From: Duganella sp. 1224
GTDB taxonomy: Bacteria > Pseudomonadota > Gammaproteobacteria > Burkholderiales > Burkholderiaceae_D
Direction: 5' to 3'
Length of the DNA: 44,091 bases
Assembly (NCBI RefSeq): GCF_013408245.1
Contig: NZ_JACBYS010000013.1
Span: forward strand, 1 to 44,091
Of this stretch, positions 1 to 7,744 are shown one piece after another. Below the pieces are notes generated by a model. That model did not search any database. It was not told the DNA's origin and saw only the letters and a program-made list of their open reading frames with translations. Made by a program: the position numbers and the translations under genes. How positions within the stretch are numbered: position 1 is the first letter of the stretch; the number at the start of each line of letters is the position of its first letter.

Positions 1-129
1 GCATCATCAAGCATGAGCCGCAGGTTAACAGGCTCTTCTTACGTTTACAACACCGCAAAATAAAAATGCCGTTCAGTCTTAACTGAACGGCATTACTCCC
101 GAGGGAGGCTTTTTTGTTGGCCGGCGCGC
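1..129. other. Left edge, non-coding
   Basis: No gene can be supported here. The stretch carries the terminator of gap (minus strand, 60-93). To its right lies a weak short inverted repeat at 96-107 followed by a T run at 110-115, which could serve a plus-strand gene lying outside the window. I see nothing recognisable in the first 59 bases. Confidence 0.5.
60..93 (-). terminator. Rho-independent terminator of gap
   Basis: An 11-bp perfect stem (66-76 with 83-93) has a 6-nt loop. On the minus strand it is followed by a T-rich run. It lies about 37 bp past the gap stop codon and would end the tkt-gap transcript. Confidence 0.8.
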
Positions 130-1140
130 TTACTTGGCGCTCATCAGCGCCACGGTGGTGTCCAGCATGCGGTTCGAGAAGCCCCACTCGTTGTCGTACC
201 ACGACGATACCTTGACCAGCCGGCCCGACACCTTGGTCAGGGTGGCGTCGAAGTTGGACGAGGCCGGGTTGTGGTTGAAGTCGACCGACACCAGCGGCTC
301 GGTGTTGTAGGTCAGCACGCCTTTCAGCGGGCCCTCGGCGGCGGCCTTCATCAGCGCGTTGATTTCATCGACGGTGGTGTCGCGCTTGGCGATGAACGAC
401 AGGTCGACGATCGACACGTTGATGGTCGGCACGCGGATGGCGTAGCCGTCCAGCTTGCCGTTCAGCTCCGGCAGCACCAGGCCGACCGCGGCGGCGGCGC
501 CGGTCTTGGTCGGGATCATCGACTGCGTGGCCGAACGGGCGCGGCGCAGGTCTTCGTGCATGACGTCGGTCAGCACCTGGTCGTTGGTGTAGGCGTGGAC
601 GGTGGTCATCAGGCCGTTTTCCAGGCCGATGGCGTCGTTCAGCGGCTTGACCAGCGGCGCCAGGCAGTTGGTGGTGCACGAGGCGTTCGAGATCACGGTG
701 TCCGACGCCTTCAGCACGCCGTGGTTGACGCCGTAGACGATGGTGGCGTCGACATCCTTGCCGCCCGGCGCCGAGATGATCACCTTCTTGGCGCCGCCCT
801 TCAGGTGGGCCGAGGCTTTTTCCTTGGTGGTGAAGAAGCCGGTGCACTCCAGCACCACGTCCACGCCGAGGTCGCCCCACGGGATTTCCGCCGGGTTGCG
901 CTGCGCGAACACGCGGATCACGTCGCCGTTCACGATCATGTTGTCGCCGTCCACTTCCACGGTGCCCGGGAACTTGCCGTGGGCGGTGTCGTAGCGGGTC
1001 AGGTGGGCATTGGCCTTGGCATCGCCCAGGTCGTTAATCGCCACGATCTGGATGTCTTGCTTCTTGCCGCCTTCGTAGAATGCACGCAGCACATTACGGC
1101 CGATACGGCCATAGCCATTGATTGCAACTTTGATCGTCAT
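130..1140 (-). CDS. gap: Glyceraldehyde-3-phosphate dehydrogenase, type I
   Basis: This is the NAD-dependent glycolytic and gluconeogenic enzyme that oxidises glyceraldehyde-3-phosphate to 1,3-bisphosphoglycerate in the cytosol. At 336 aa it has the usual length. The Rossmann motif GYGRIGR is at residues 9-15. The catalytic cysteine is C155 in SNASCTTNC, and the partner histidine is H182 in TTVHAYTNDQ. The start ATG has an AGGAGC ribosome-binding site 7-8 nt upstream. It lies 48 bp downstream of tkt on the same strand, so the two are probably cotranscribed and linked through shared triose phosphate. A TATAAT-like box just after the tkt stop leaves room for an extra internal promoter, but no good -35 goes with it. 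A terminator follows, so pgk and other glycolytic genes are not in this transcript. Confidence 0.97.
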   Translation of the reverse strand: MTIKVAINGYGRIGRNVLRAFYEGGKKQDIQIVAINDLGDAKANAHLTRYDTAHGKFPGTVEVDGDNMIVNGDVIRVFAQRNPAEIPWGDLGVDVVLECTGFFTTKEKASAHLKGGAKKVIISAPGGKDVDATIVYGVNHGVLKASDTVISNASCTTNCLAPLVKPLNDAIGLENGLMTTVHAYTNDQVLTDVMHEDLRRARSATQSMIPTKTGAAAAVGLVLPELNGKLDGYAIRVPTINVSIVDLSFIAKRDTTVDEINALMKAAAEGPLKGVLTYNTEPLVSVDFNHNPASSNFDATLTKVSGRLVKVSSWYDNEWGFSNRMLDTTVALMSAK

Positions 1141-1188
1141 ACTTTGCTCCTGATTAGAAATATTAGTACCGCAATAAGCAATTATAGA

Positions 1189-3183
1189 TTAAGCAATGAC
1201 CGTTTTGACTTTCGCCACGACGTTGTCCACCGTGAAGCCGAAGTGCTTGAACAGCACCCCCGCCGGGGCCGACTCACCGAAGGTATCGATGCCCACCACC
1301 GCGCCTTCCAGACCGACGTACTTGTACCAGAAATCGGTCACGCCCGCCTCGATCGCCACGCGCGGCACGCCCTTGGTCAGCACGCTGGCCTTGTAGGCGG
1401 CGTCCTGACGGTCAAACACGTCGGTCGACGGCATCGACACCACGCGCGCGGCGATGCCCTCGGCCGCCAGCGCGGTGGCGGCAGCCTGCGCCAGTTCGAT
1501 TTCCGAGCCGGTGGCGATCAGCGTCACCTTGGCGTCGGCGACTTCCTTCAGCACGTAGCCGCCGCGCGCGATGTCGGCGATCTGCGCGGCGCTGCGCTCC
1601 TGGTACGGCAGGTTCTGGCGCGAGAAGATCAGCGTCGACGGGCCATTCTTGCGCTTGACCGCCTCGCCCCACGCCACCATCGACTCGGTGGTGTCGCACG
1701 GCCGCCAGTTGTCCAGGTTGGGGATCAGGCGCAGCGACGACACGTGCTCGACCGACTGGTGGGTCGGGCCGTCCTCGCCCAGGCCGATCGAATCGTGGGT
1801 GAACACGAAGATCGAACGCTGCTTCATCAGCGCGGCCATGCGCAGCGCGTTGCGGCTGTAGTCGGCGAAGGTCAGGAAGGTGGCGCCGAACGGGATGTAG
1901 CCGCCGTGCAGGGCGACGCCGTTCATGATCGCCGACATGCCGAACTCGCGCACGCCGTAGTTGATGTGGTTGCCGGGCTGGCCGGAACGCACCGGGGTGA
2001 TTTCCTTCCAGTTGGTCAGGTTGGAGCCGGTCAGGTCGGCCGAGCCGCCGAGGAATTCCGGCAGCACCGGCGCCAGCGCCTGGATGGCGTTCTGGCTGGC
2101 CTTGCGGGTGGCGATGTTTTCCTTTTTCTCGACGGTGGCGGCGATGCCGGCGGCCAGCGTCGCCTCGAAGTTGCCCGGCAGCTCGCCGGCCATGCGACGG
2201 CTCAGCTCAGCGGCTTCCTGCGGGTATTGGGCGCTGTACTCGGCGAACTTGGCAGCCCAGTCGGCTTCCAGCTGGGCGCCGGCGGCCTTGAAGTCCCAGG
2301 CGGCGTAGACGTCGGCCGGCACCTCGAACGGGGCAGCGCTCCAGCCGATGTATTCGCGCACGGCGGCCACTTCCTTGTCGCCCAGCGCGGCGCCGTGCAC
2401 CTTGTCGCCGCCCTGCAGGTTAGGCGAGCCCTTGCCGATGATGGTCTTGCAGCAGATCAGGGTCGGCTTGCCGGCTTGTTTGGCCGCTTCGATGGCGGCC
2501 GAGACGGCGGCCACGTCGTGGCCGTCGACCGCGCGGATCACGTTCCAGCCGTAGGCCTCGAAACGGGCCGGGGTGTCGTCGGTGAACCAGCCTTCCACCT
2601 TGCCGTCGATCGAGATGCCGTTGTCGTCGTACAGCGCGATCAGTTTTTTCAGACCCAGCGTACCGGCCAGCGCGCACGCCTCGTGCGAGATGCCCTCCAT
2701 CAGGCAGCCATCGCCGACGAAGGCGTAGGTATAGTGATCGACCACGTCCAGGCCCGGCTTGTTGAATTCGCTCGCCAGCAGCCACTCGGCCAGCGCCATG
2801 CCGACCGCGTTGGCGATGCCCTGGCCCAGCGGGCCGGTGGTGGTTTCCACGCCCGGGGTGTAGCCCACTTCCGGGTGACCCGGGGTCTTCGAGTGCAGCT
2901 GGCGGAAGGCCTGGATGTCATCCATGCTCACCGCGTAGCCGCTCAGGTGCAGCAGCGCGTAGTGCAGCATCGAGCCGTGGCCGTTGGACAGCAGGAAGCG
3001 GTCGCGGTTGACCCAGCCCGGGTTGGCCGGATTGTGGCGGTAGTGGCCGCTCCACAGCGCAACCGCGATCTCGGCCATGCCCATCGGCATGCCTGGGTGG
3101 CCGGAATTGGCCTTCTGGACGGCGTCCATGGCCAGCGCGCGGATCGCATTGGCTTTTTGTGGGTGTTGGGGCGTAAAAGTCAT
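1189..3183 (-). CDS. tkt: Transketolase
   Basis: Transketolase is the thiamine-diphosphate enzyme moving two-carbon ketol units between pentose, tetrose and triose phosphates in the non-oxidative pentose phosphate pathway. The sequence is full length (664 aa from the ATG at 3183). The ThDP/Mg motif begins at GDG (about residues 157-159) and runs to the asparagine in LIALYDDN. SGHPGMPMG near residue 28 and HQSVEHVSSLRLIP in the pyrimidine domain are family hallmarks. An in-frame GTG at 3198 would add five residues. Neither start has a clear ribosome-binding site, so I prefer the ATG. A likely -10 box (TAGAAT, 3247-3252 on the minus strand) lies upstream. It is the first gene of a probable tkt-gap operon. 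Confidence 0.96.
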   Translation of the reverse strand: MTFTPQHPQKANAIRALAMDAVQKANSGHPGMPMGMAEIAVALWSGHYRHNPANPGWVNRDRFLLSNGHGSMLHYALLHLSGYAVSMDDIQAFRQLHSKTPGHPEVGYTPGVETTTGPLGQGIANAVGMALAEWLLASEFNKPGLDVVDHYTYAFVGDGCLMEGISHEACALAGTLGLKKLIALYDDNGISIDGKVEGWFTDDTPARFEAYGWNVIRAVDGHDVAAVSAAIEAAKQAGKPTLICCKTIIGKGSPNLQGGDKVHGAALGDKEVAAVREYIGWSAAPFEVPADVYAAWDFKAAGAQLEADWAAKFAEYSAQYPQEAAELSRRMAGELPGNFEATLAAGIAATVEKKENIATRKASQNAIQALAPVLPEFLGGSADLTGSNLTNWKEITPVRSGQPGNHINYGVREFGMSAIMNGVALHGGYIPFGATFLTFADYSRNALRMAALMKQRSIFVFTHDSIGLGEDGPTHQSVEHVSSLRLIPNLDNWRPCDTTESMVAWGEAVKRKNGPSTLIFSRQNLPYQERSAAQIADIARGGYVLKEVADAKVTLIATGSEIELAQAAATALAAEGIAARVVSMPSTDVFDRQDAAYKASVLTKGVPRVAIEAGVTDFWYKYVGLEGAVVGIDTFGESAPAGVLFKHFGFTVDNVVAKVKTVIA

Positions 3184-3246
3184 GGTGTGGTCAATCACGG
3201 AGTTTGAATGCGTTTGCAGTAGGCCGGCTACTTTCTGAAGCTGGCT

Positions 3247-3252
3247 ATTCTA
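3247..3252 (-). promoter_or_regulatory. Putative -10 box for tkt
   Basis: TAGAAT on the minus strand is about 64 bp upstream of the tkt ATG, in the gap after the preceding TonB-receptor terminator. No convincing -35 hexamer sits 17 bp further up, so this is a position-based guess. Confidence 0.35.
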
Positions 3253-3274
3253 CCAGAGCAGCGTCGCCAGAACG

Positions 3275-3307
3275 AAAAAGGGCGGCGTCCAGAATGGCAC
3301 GCCGCCC
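3275..3307 (-). terminator. Rho-independent terminator of TonB receptor 1
   Basis: A 9-bp stem, GGGCGGCGT (3280-3288) with ACGCCGCCC (3299-3307), encloses a 10-nt loop. A run of five T follows on the minus strand. It lies about 40 bp past the stop codon of the receptor gene. Confidence 0.85.
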
Positions 3308-3347
3308 CTGCTCTCAGGCGCCGGTCAGGCCGGCGCCGATAGCCAAC

Positions 3348-6300
3348 TTAGAACTTCTTGTTGAACTCCGCGGTGAACTTGAACGCGCGTGGCGCAGTGT
3401 AGGCCAGCACCGATTCGTACAGCGCGTAACGGGCGTTGTTGGTGTTGTAACGCTCGACCACTTTCTGCGCGGTCTGGTCGTTCAGCACGTTGTACACGTC
3501 CACTTTCAGCGACAGGCCTGGCAGGAAGGTCGGACGCCATGCGGCGTTCAGGTCCAGGGTTTTTTCCCATGGCAGACGGCCCACGGTGCCACGTGGCGAC
3601 GGCACGTTCTTGTCGCCGGTCACGCCGAAGCAGTAGTGCGACGCCGAGTTGTAGTTGTAGTCGGTGCCGATGGTGGTCGGGTTGGTGCCCGAGCACGAAC
3701 GCGGACGGCCCGAAGCCAGGGTCAGGAAGCCACCGACGGTGATCTGCGGCGTGACTTCATAGAAGCCGAAGGCCTTGATCTGGTGCCGGCGGTCGTTCGG
3801 CAGCAGGCCGTCCGAGTACTGCATCAGCTCCTTGTAGTCCCAGGTCTGGGTCGCCGCCACGTCCGGTTGGGCGTTGGTGGTATCCGACAGGGTCTGACCT
3901 TCGGTGTTGCCCTTGCTGCGGCCCAGGGTGTAGTTGACCTTGCCATACCAGCCATCGCGGAATGGGTGCTCGGCGAAGAAGTCCAGCGCGGCGTAGGTAC
4001 GCTTGGCCTTGTCGAAGCCCAGGTCTTCCTTGCTCAGGTGAACGCGGGTGTAGTTCTTGCCGGTGCCTGCGTAGTCAACCAGGAAGTCGTTGGCTTCGCC
4101 CGGATTGAACGATGCGCAGCTGAAGCCGCCCCAGTTCGACGTATCGATGTTGTGCTGGGCAGCGTATTTTTCGAATACGCGGGCGTCGCAGAAGTCGTCG
4201 ATGGTCGATTTCAGGGTACGGTAGGTGGCCTTGACGCCGAAGTTCAGGCTCGGGCTGTAGGCTTTTTCGAAGCCCAGCGTGATCTCATCCTGGTACGACG
4301 GCTTCATGTCCAGCGCGGCAACGGTTTTCGGGTCTTTCGCCTGACCGAGTTCGTTGTTGGCCGACAGCGGGTTGGTGATGGCCGTGATGCCGGTCGGCGC
4401 GCCGTGCGAGTCGGTGCCGGTGTAGGTAAAGTACTGGGTGGTGTTCAGCGAACCGTTGGCGCCACGCAGAGCGATCACGGTTGGCATCTGCAGCGTGTAA
4501 CGGCCGGCGCTACCGAAGACCTTCATCGAGTTGTCGCCATTGGCGTCCCACACGGCCGACAGGCGCGGCGCGATCTGGTTCTTCATCTCGATGTACTTGG
4601 TGCCGTCCTGGTTGGCGTTGTAGAAGCCTTCACGACGGATACCACCGGTCACCAGCAGTTTTGGCGTGATCTGCCACTGGTCTTCGATGTACTGCGCGTC
4701 CTGGCCGGCATAGGCGTTCGACACGGTCGACGTCAGCGTCTTCGACACGTAGTAGCCTTGCGACGCCAGCGCGCCGCGGCCGGCCAGCGCCGGAACGGTG
4801 CCGCCTGCAACCGCGAGCGGTTTGGACGGATCGGTCTTCAGGTAGGTCCACAGGGCGCCGCCCGCCAGCGCGTCGCCGGCGTTCAGCGACGACATCGAGT
4901 TGTTGTCCAGACCGGCACGCAGCTTGTGGCTGCCCAGCTTGTATTCCAGGTCCAGGCGTTTCGAGATCACGTTATCCTGGGCGCCGTTGTATGGCTGGTT
5001 GGTGCTGAACGGCTGGCCACCCGTGTAGTTCAGGCCGGCGACCTGGTTTTCCGGCGAAGCGGTGACCTGCGCGATGGTTGGATCGTAGCCGGCCGGGGTA
5101 TAGATGTGGCGCGCACGCGATTTGCCGTACAGCGCGTTGACGGTGAGGTCGTCGGTGATGTTGCCGACGTAGCGCAGGATGTTGGCCTGGCCGCCGTTCG
5201 GGTTGAATGGGCCGTATTCCTCGTGGGTCGACGAGTTGACTTTGCTGCCCACGGCGCGGGTCACGTAGTCGTACGAGCGGTACTGGGTGTTGGTCTTCGG
5301 CAGGTCACCGATGCCGGTGTATTCCAGGCGATGGTTGTCGGTGATGTTCCAGTCCAGCTTGATGTAGTAGCGCTGGGTGGTGGTCTGGTAGTCGCGCCAG
5401 CCGTTCGACGCATTGGTCAGCGCGGTACGGCCATTGTAGACGCCCGACACTTCGTCTTCGGTCTGCTCCAGGGCGACGAAGCCGAACAAGGTATCTTTGA
5501 TCAGCGGACCGCCAACATAGGCAGAGTACTGGGTCTGTTCGCGGGTATTGTTTTCACGACGGATACGCAGCGTGCCATCGGTGGCAGGGAACACGCCGGT
5601 GTTGGAGTAGTACATATCCTTGTAGTGAGCGCGCCAGTCTTTTGGCGTGGTCGAGATCAGGCCACCCACTTCCCAGGTGTTGGTACCGGATTTGGTGGTG
5701 ATGTTGACCACACCGCCGACCGAACGGCCGAACTCGGCGCCGTAGCCGCCAGTCAGCACCTGGGCCTGGGCGATGGCGCCGAATGGCAGCTCAAAGCCGC
5801 CCAGCTGGCTCAGCGGGTTGGTGACCGGGAAACCGTTGATGTAGTACGCATTTTCCGATGCGCCGCCGCCGCCGATACTGGCGCCGGCTGAATAGGTAGG
5901 GTCGCCGCGGGTGGTGTTCGGCGCCAGTTGCACAATCGCTTCCACGCTGCGGGCGATCGGCAGTTTGTCCAGTTCGCGCGCGGTGAAAGTGGCGCCGTTG
6001 TTGGCGCTGGTCATGTCGATACGGCTGCGACGGCCGCTCACCTGCACGGTCTGTACGCCGCCGCCGAACACGGCTTCCACACCCTGGCCCACCAGGACTT
6101 CCAGGTTGGTGGTGGCGCCGGTGGTCGCACCATTCATCAGCGTGGCGCTGTAGCGGCCGACCGGCAGCGAGGTGGCGCTGAACGCGCCGCTGGCGTCCAC
6201 AGCGGTGGTACGGGTCTGGTTGGTGTCGAGGTTCTTCAGCACAACCGCGGTCGCGCTGCCTGGCGCCACGCGGCCATAAACGGTACCGCTGGCATTCGAC

Positions 6301-6395
6301 TGCGCCATGGCCGGCTGCACAACGGCCATGGTCAACGCTGCCGTGCCAAAGGCGAGCGACAACGCGTTCACAAGAACTGTTTTACGTAACATCAT
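3348..6395 (-). CDS. TonB-dependent receptor, Oar-like, with N-terminal carboxypeptidase-regulatory-like domain
   Basis: This is an outer-membrane active transporter of about 1015 aa powered by TonB/ExbBD. I start it at the ATG at 6395, which has GGGAAT 7-12 nt upstream. In-frame codons further up add a segment that does not look like a signal peptide. From the start, a signal peptide (MMLRKTVLVNALSLAFG...AMAQ) is followed by a beta-sandwich of the CarboxypepD_reg type (SGTVYGRVAPG...GRYSATL). A plug domain comes next (ELDKLPIARSVEAIVQLAPNT, then GGVVNITTKSGTN), and then a long beta-barrel. The final residue is phenylalanine, the usual outer-membrane assembly signal. The layout matches Oar/OmpA-related receptors; the substrate cannot be told. 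No transport partner or regulator is adjacent. Its own promoter and terminator indicate a single-gene transcript. Confidence 0.92.
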   Translation of the reverse strand: MMLRKTVLVNALSLAFGTAALTMAVVQPAMAQSNASGTVYGRVAPGSATAVVLKNLDTNQTRTTAVDASGAFSATSLPVGRYSATLMNGATTGATTNLEVLVGQGVEAVFGGGVQTVQVSGRRSRIDMTSANNGATFTARELDKLPIARSVEAIVQLAPNTTRGDPTYSAGASIGGGGASENAYYINGFPVTNPLSQLGGFELPFGAIAQAQVLTGGYGAEFGRSVGGVVNITTKSGTNTWEVGGLISTTPKDWRAHYKDMYYSNTGVFPATDGTLRIRRENNTREQTQYSAYVGGPLIKDTLFGFVALEQTEDEVSGVYNGRTALTNASNGWRDYQTTTQRYYIKLDWNITDNHRLEYTGIGDLPKTNTQYRSYDYVTRAVGSKVNSSTHEEYGPFNPNGGQANILRYVGNITDDLTVNALYGKSRARHIYTPAGYDPTIAQVTASPENQVAGLNYTGGQPFSTNQPYNGAQDNVISKRLDLEYKLGSHKLRAGLDNNSMSSLNAGDALAGGALWTYLKTDPSKPLAVAGGTVPALAGRGALASQGYYVSKTLTSTVSNAYAGQDAQYIEDQWQITPKLLVTGGIRREGFYNANQDGTKYIEMKNQIAPRLSAVWDANGDNSMKVFGSAGRYTLQMPTVIALRGANGSLNTTQYFTYTGTDSHGAPTGITAITNPLSANNELGQAKDPKTVAALDMKPSYQDEITLGFEKAYSPSLNFGVKATYRTLKSTIDDFCDARVFEKYAAQHNIDTSNWGGFSCASFNPGEANDFLVDYAGTGKNYTRVHLSKEDLGFDKAKRTYAALDFFAEHPFRDGWYGKVNYTLGRSKGNTEGQTLSDTTNAQPDVAATQTWDYKELMQYSDGLLPNDRRHQIKAFGFYEVTPQITVGGFLTLASGRPRSCSGTNPTTIGTDYNYNSASHYCFGVTGDKNVPSPRGTVGRLPWEKTLDLNAAWRPTFLPGLSLKVDVYNVLNDQTAQKVVERYNTNNARYALYESVLAYTAPRAFKFTAEFNKKF

Positions 6396-6511
6396 GAGTG
6401 TATTCCCAATTTGAATAAATTTTGCCTTGTAGGCAACAATACCCATTCTCTCTCTGTGGAGAGCTCTTACTTACCAACAATTACGGGCGGGTGCTGCCTG
6501 CCCATAAATCA

Positions 6512-6541
6512 ATAAAAACACGCGGCAAACAAGTGTGTCAA
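6512..6541 (-). promoter_or_regulatory. Putative sigma-70 promoter of TonB receptor 1
   Basis: On the minus strand TTGACA (6541-6536) is followed after 18 bp by TTTTAT (6517-6512), a 4/6 match to the -10 consensus. It would give a leader of roughly 110 nt before the ATG at 6395. That leader contains the hairpin at 6422-6436. Confidence 0.5.
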
Positions 6542-6810
6542 CAATACAACTTTTGTTATGCAATAAAACAACGCGAAACGGAAAAATTGACAGAAAACGT
6601 GTTTATTTTATGTAAGAGGGTGGATAAATAATTTATGATGGGACGGCAGATTTCATGCGTTCCTCTCACACAAACACCCACTGTTTGTTCCGCGCAACTT
6701 CCGCATATCGATATAAAATTTTCCACGCAAGCAGGTTTTGCCATCTTTTCAGAATAAAATTCTGTGGCCGCGATCCGCGCGAAACCTGCTGGTGCACGCC
6801 ATCACCTGCC

Positions 6811-6841
6811 CGCACCAACATGGAATTAATACGCACCAACA
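6811..6841. repeat. Pair of 10-bp direct repeats CGCACCAACA
   Basis: The decamer occurs at 6811-6820 and 6832-6841, 21 bp apart start to start, which is two helical turns. An inverted half-copy TGGTGC is at 6790-6795. The spacing on one DNA face suggests a regulator-binding array for the receptor, rsmE or both. The regulator is unknown. Confidence 0.45.
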
Positions 6842-6928
6842 CAGGGCGTCATTGACCGATAGTTTGCAGCGGTTTCTCGCCGGGGCGGCACCGATTAAAA
6901 TGGCGGCTCGTCTCTCGATCGGATTCCC

Positions 6929-7657
6929 ATGCCCCGCTTTTACGTTTCCCAGCCGCTGGCGATAGGCCAGCTTGTCGATCTGCCTGAAGCGGTCGCCCAC
7001 CACGTGCAGGTGCTGCGCCTGGGCCGCGGCGACCTGGTCACCCTGTTCAACGGCGACGGTGGCGAATACACCGCCAGCCTGGGCGAGATCGGCCGCCGCA
7101 GTGCCAGCGCCGACATCAAGGCCCACGTGGCGCGCGAGGCCGAGTTGCCGTTTGCCATTACCCTGGCGCAAGCCCTGCCCGAGGGCAGCAAGATGGACTG
7201 GATCATCGAAAAGGCGATTGAACTGGGCGTGTCGGGCTTCCAGCCGCTGGCGGCGCAACGCTGCGTGGTGAAACTGTCGGCCGAGCGGGCCGAGAAAAAA
7301 CTGGACCACTGGCGCGGCATCATTGTCGCTGCCGCCGAGCAGAGCGGCCGCAACCGGCTGGCCCAACTGGCGCCCCCGCAAGACTATAAACAGTGGATCA
7401 CCCAGCAGGACCTGCACCGCCGCATCATCCTGACGCCGCGCGCCGAGCACTCGCTGGCCAGCTGGGCGCGCCACCAGGCACCGCAGGCGGTAACCCTGGT
7501 GGTTGGCCCCGAAGGCGGTCTCAGCGAGCAGGAAGAAGCGCTGGCGCTGCGCCACGGCGCCTTGCCGCTGGCGATGGGACCGCGCATCCTGCGCACCGAG
7601 ACGGCGGCGTTGATGGCGGTGTCGGTGCTGAGCGCGGCGTGGGGCGGGCTGGCCTGA
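6929..7657 (+). CDS. rsmE: 16S rRNA (uracil(1498)-N(3))-methyltransferase
   Basis: RsmE methylates N3 of U1498 in helix 44 of 16S rRNA using S-adenosylmethionine, acting on the assembled 30S subunit. The 242-aa length is typical. The N-terminal PUA-like part (MPRFYVSQPLAIGQ...HHVQVLRLGRGDLVTLFNGDG) is followed by a SPOUT methyltransferase fold. That fold shows the knot motifs LVVGPEGGLSEQE and MGPRILRTETA. It is a single gene, divergent from the TonB receptor, with a TAAAAT -10-like box at 6895-6900. The oxidoreductase gene downstream follows after 87 bp and probably has its own promoter. Confidence 0.95.
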   Translation: MPRFYVSQPLAIGQLVDLPEAVAHHVQVLRLGRGDLVTLFNGDGGEYTASLGEIGRRSASADIKAHVAREAELPFAITLAQALPEGSKMDWIIEKAIELGVSGFQPLAAQRCVVKLSAERAEKKLDHWRGIIVAAAEQSGRNRLAQLAPPQDYKQWITQQDLHRRIILTPRAEHSLASWARHQAPQAVTLVVGPEGGLSEQEEALALRHGALPLAMGPRILRTETAALMAVSVLSAAWGGLA

Positions 7658-7744
7658 ACTGACGCCGCCGCGGCTGCTCAGGGTAAAATACCGTTTCGCT
7701 CTCCGCTAGCTACGGAGCCCTGCAATTTTCGGAACCCTCCACCC

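Larger units (their letters stand above)
6396..6928. other. Long divergent intergenic region, no gene
   Basis: These 533 bases separate the TonB receptor (minus) from rsmE (plus). The middle is clearly more AT-rich than the flanking genes. It holds a likely receptor promoter (6512-6541), a small hairpin TTGCCT/AGGCAA in the receptor leader (6422-6436), and a pair of 10-bp direct repeats (6811-6841). A TAAAAT box at 6895-6900 lies about 30 bp before the rsmE start. Short open frames exist but have no coding signature or ribosome-binding site. Confidence 0.5.

Noticed and set aside
96..115. Plus-strand terminator at the left edge
   Set aside because: The stem is only four to five pairs with a very tight loop, and the upstream gene is not visible.
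271..3207. A 978-codon open frame on the plus strand opposite gap and tkt
   Set aside because: It spans two convincing genes on the other strand, has histidine/arginine/valine-rich composition typical of antisense frames in GC-rich DNA, and shows no domain.
3204..5891. An 895-codon plus-strand frame opposite the first TonB receptor
   Set aside because: Antisense shadow of the receptor, with no domain or start signal.
6655..6855. Small open frames in the AT-rich gap before rsmE
   Set aside because: No ribosome-binding site, no recognisable domain, and composition like non-coding DNA.
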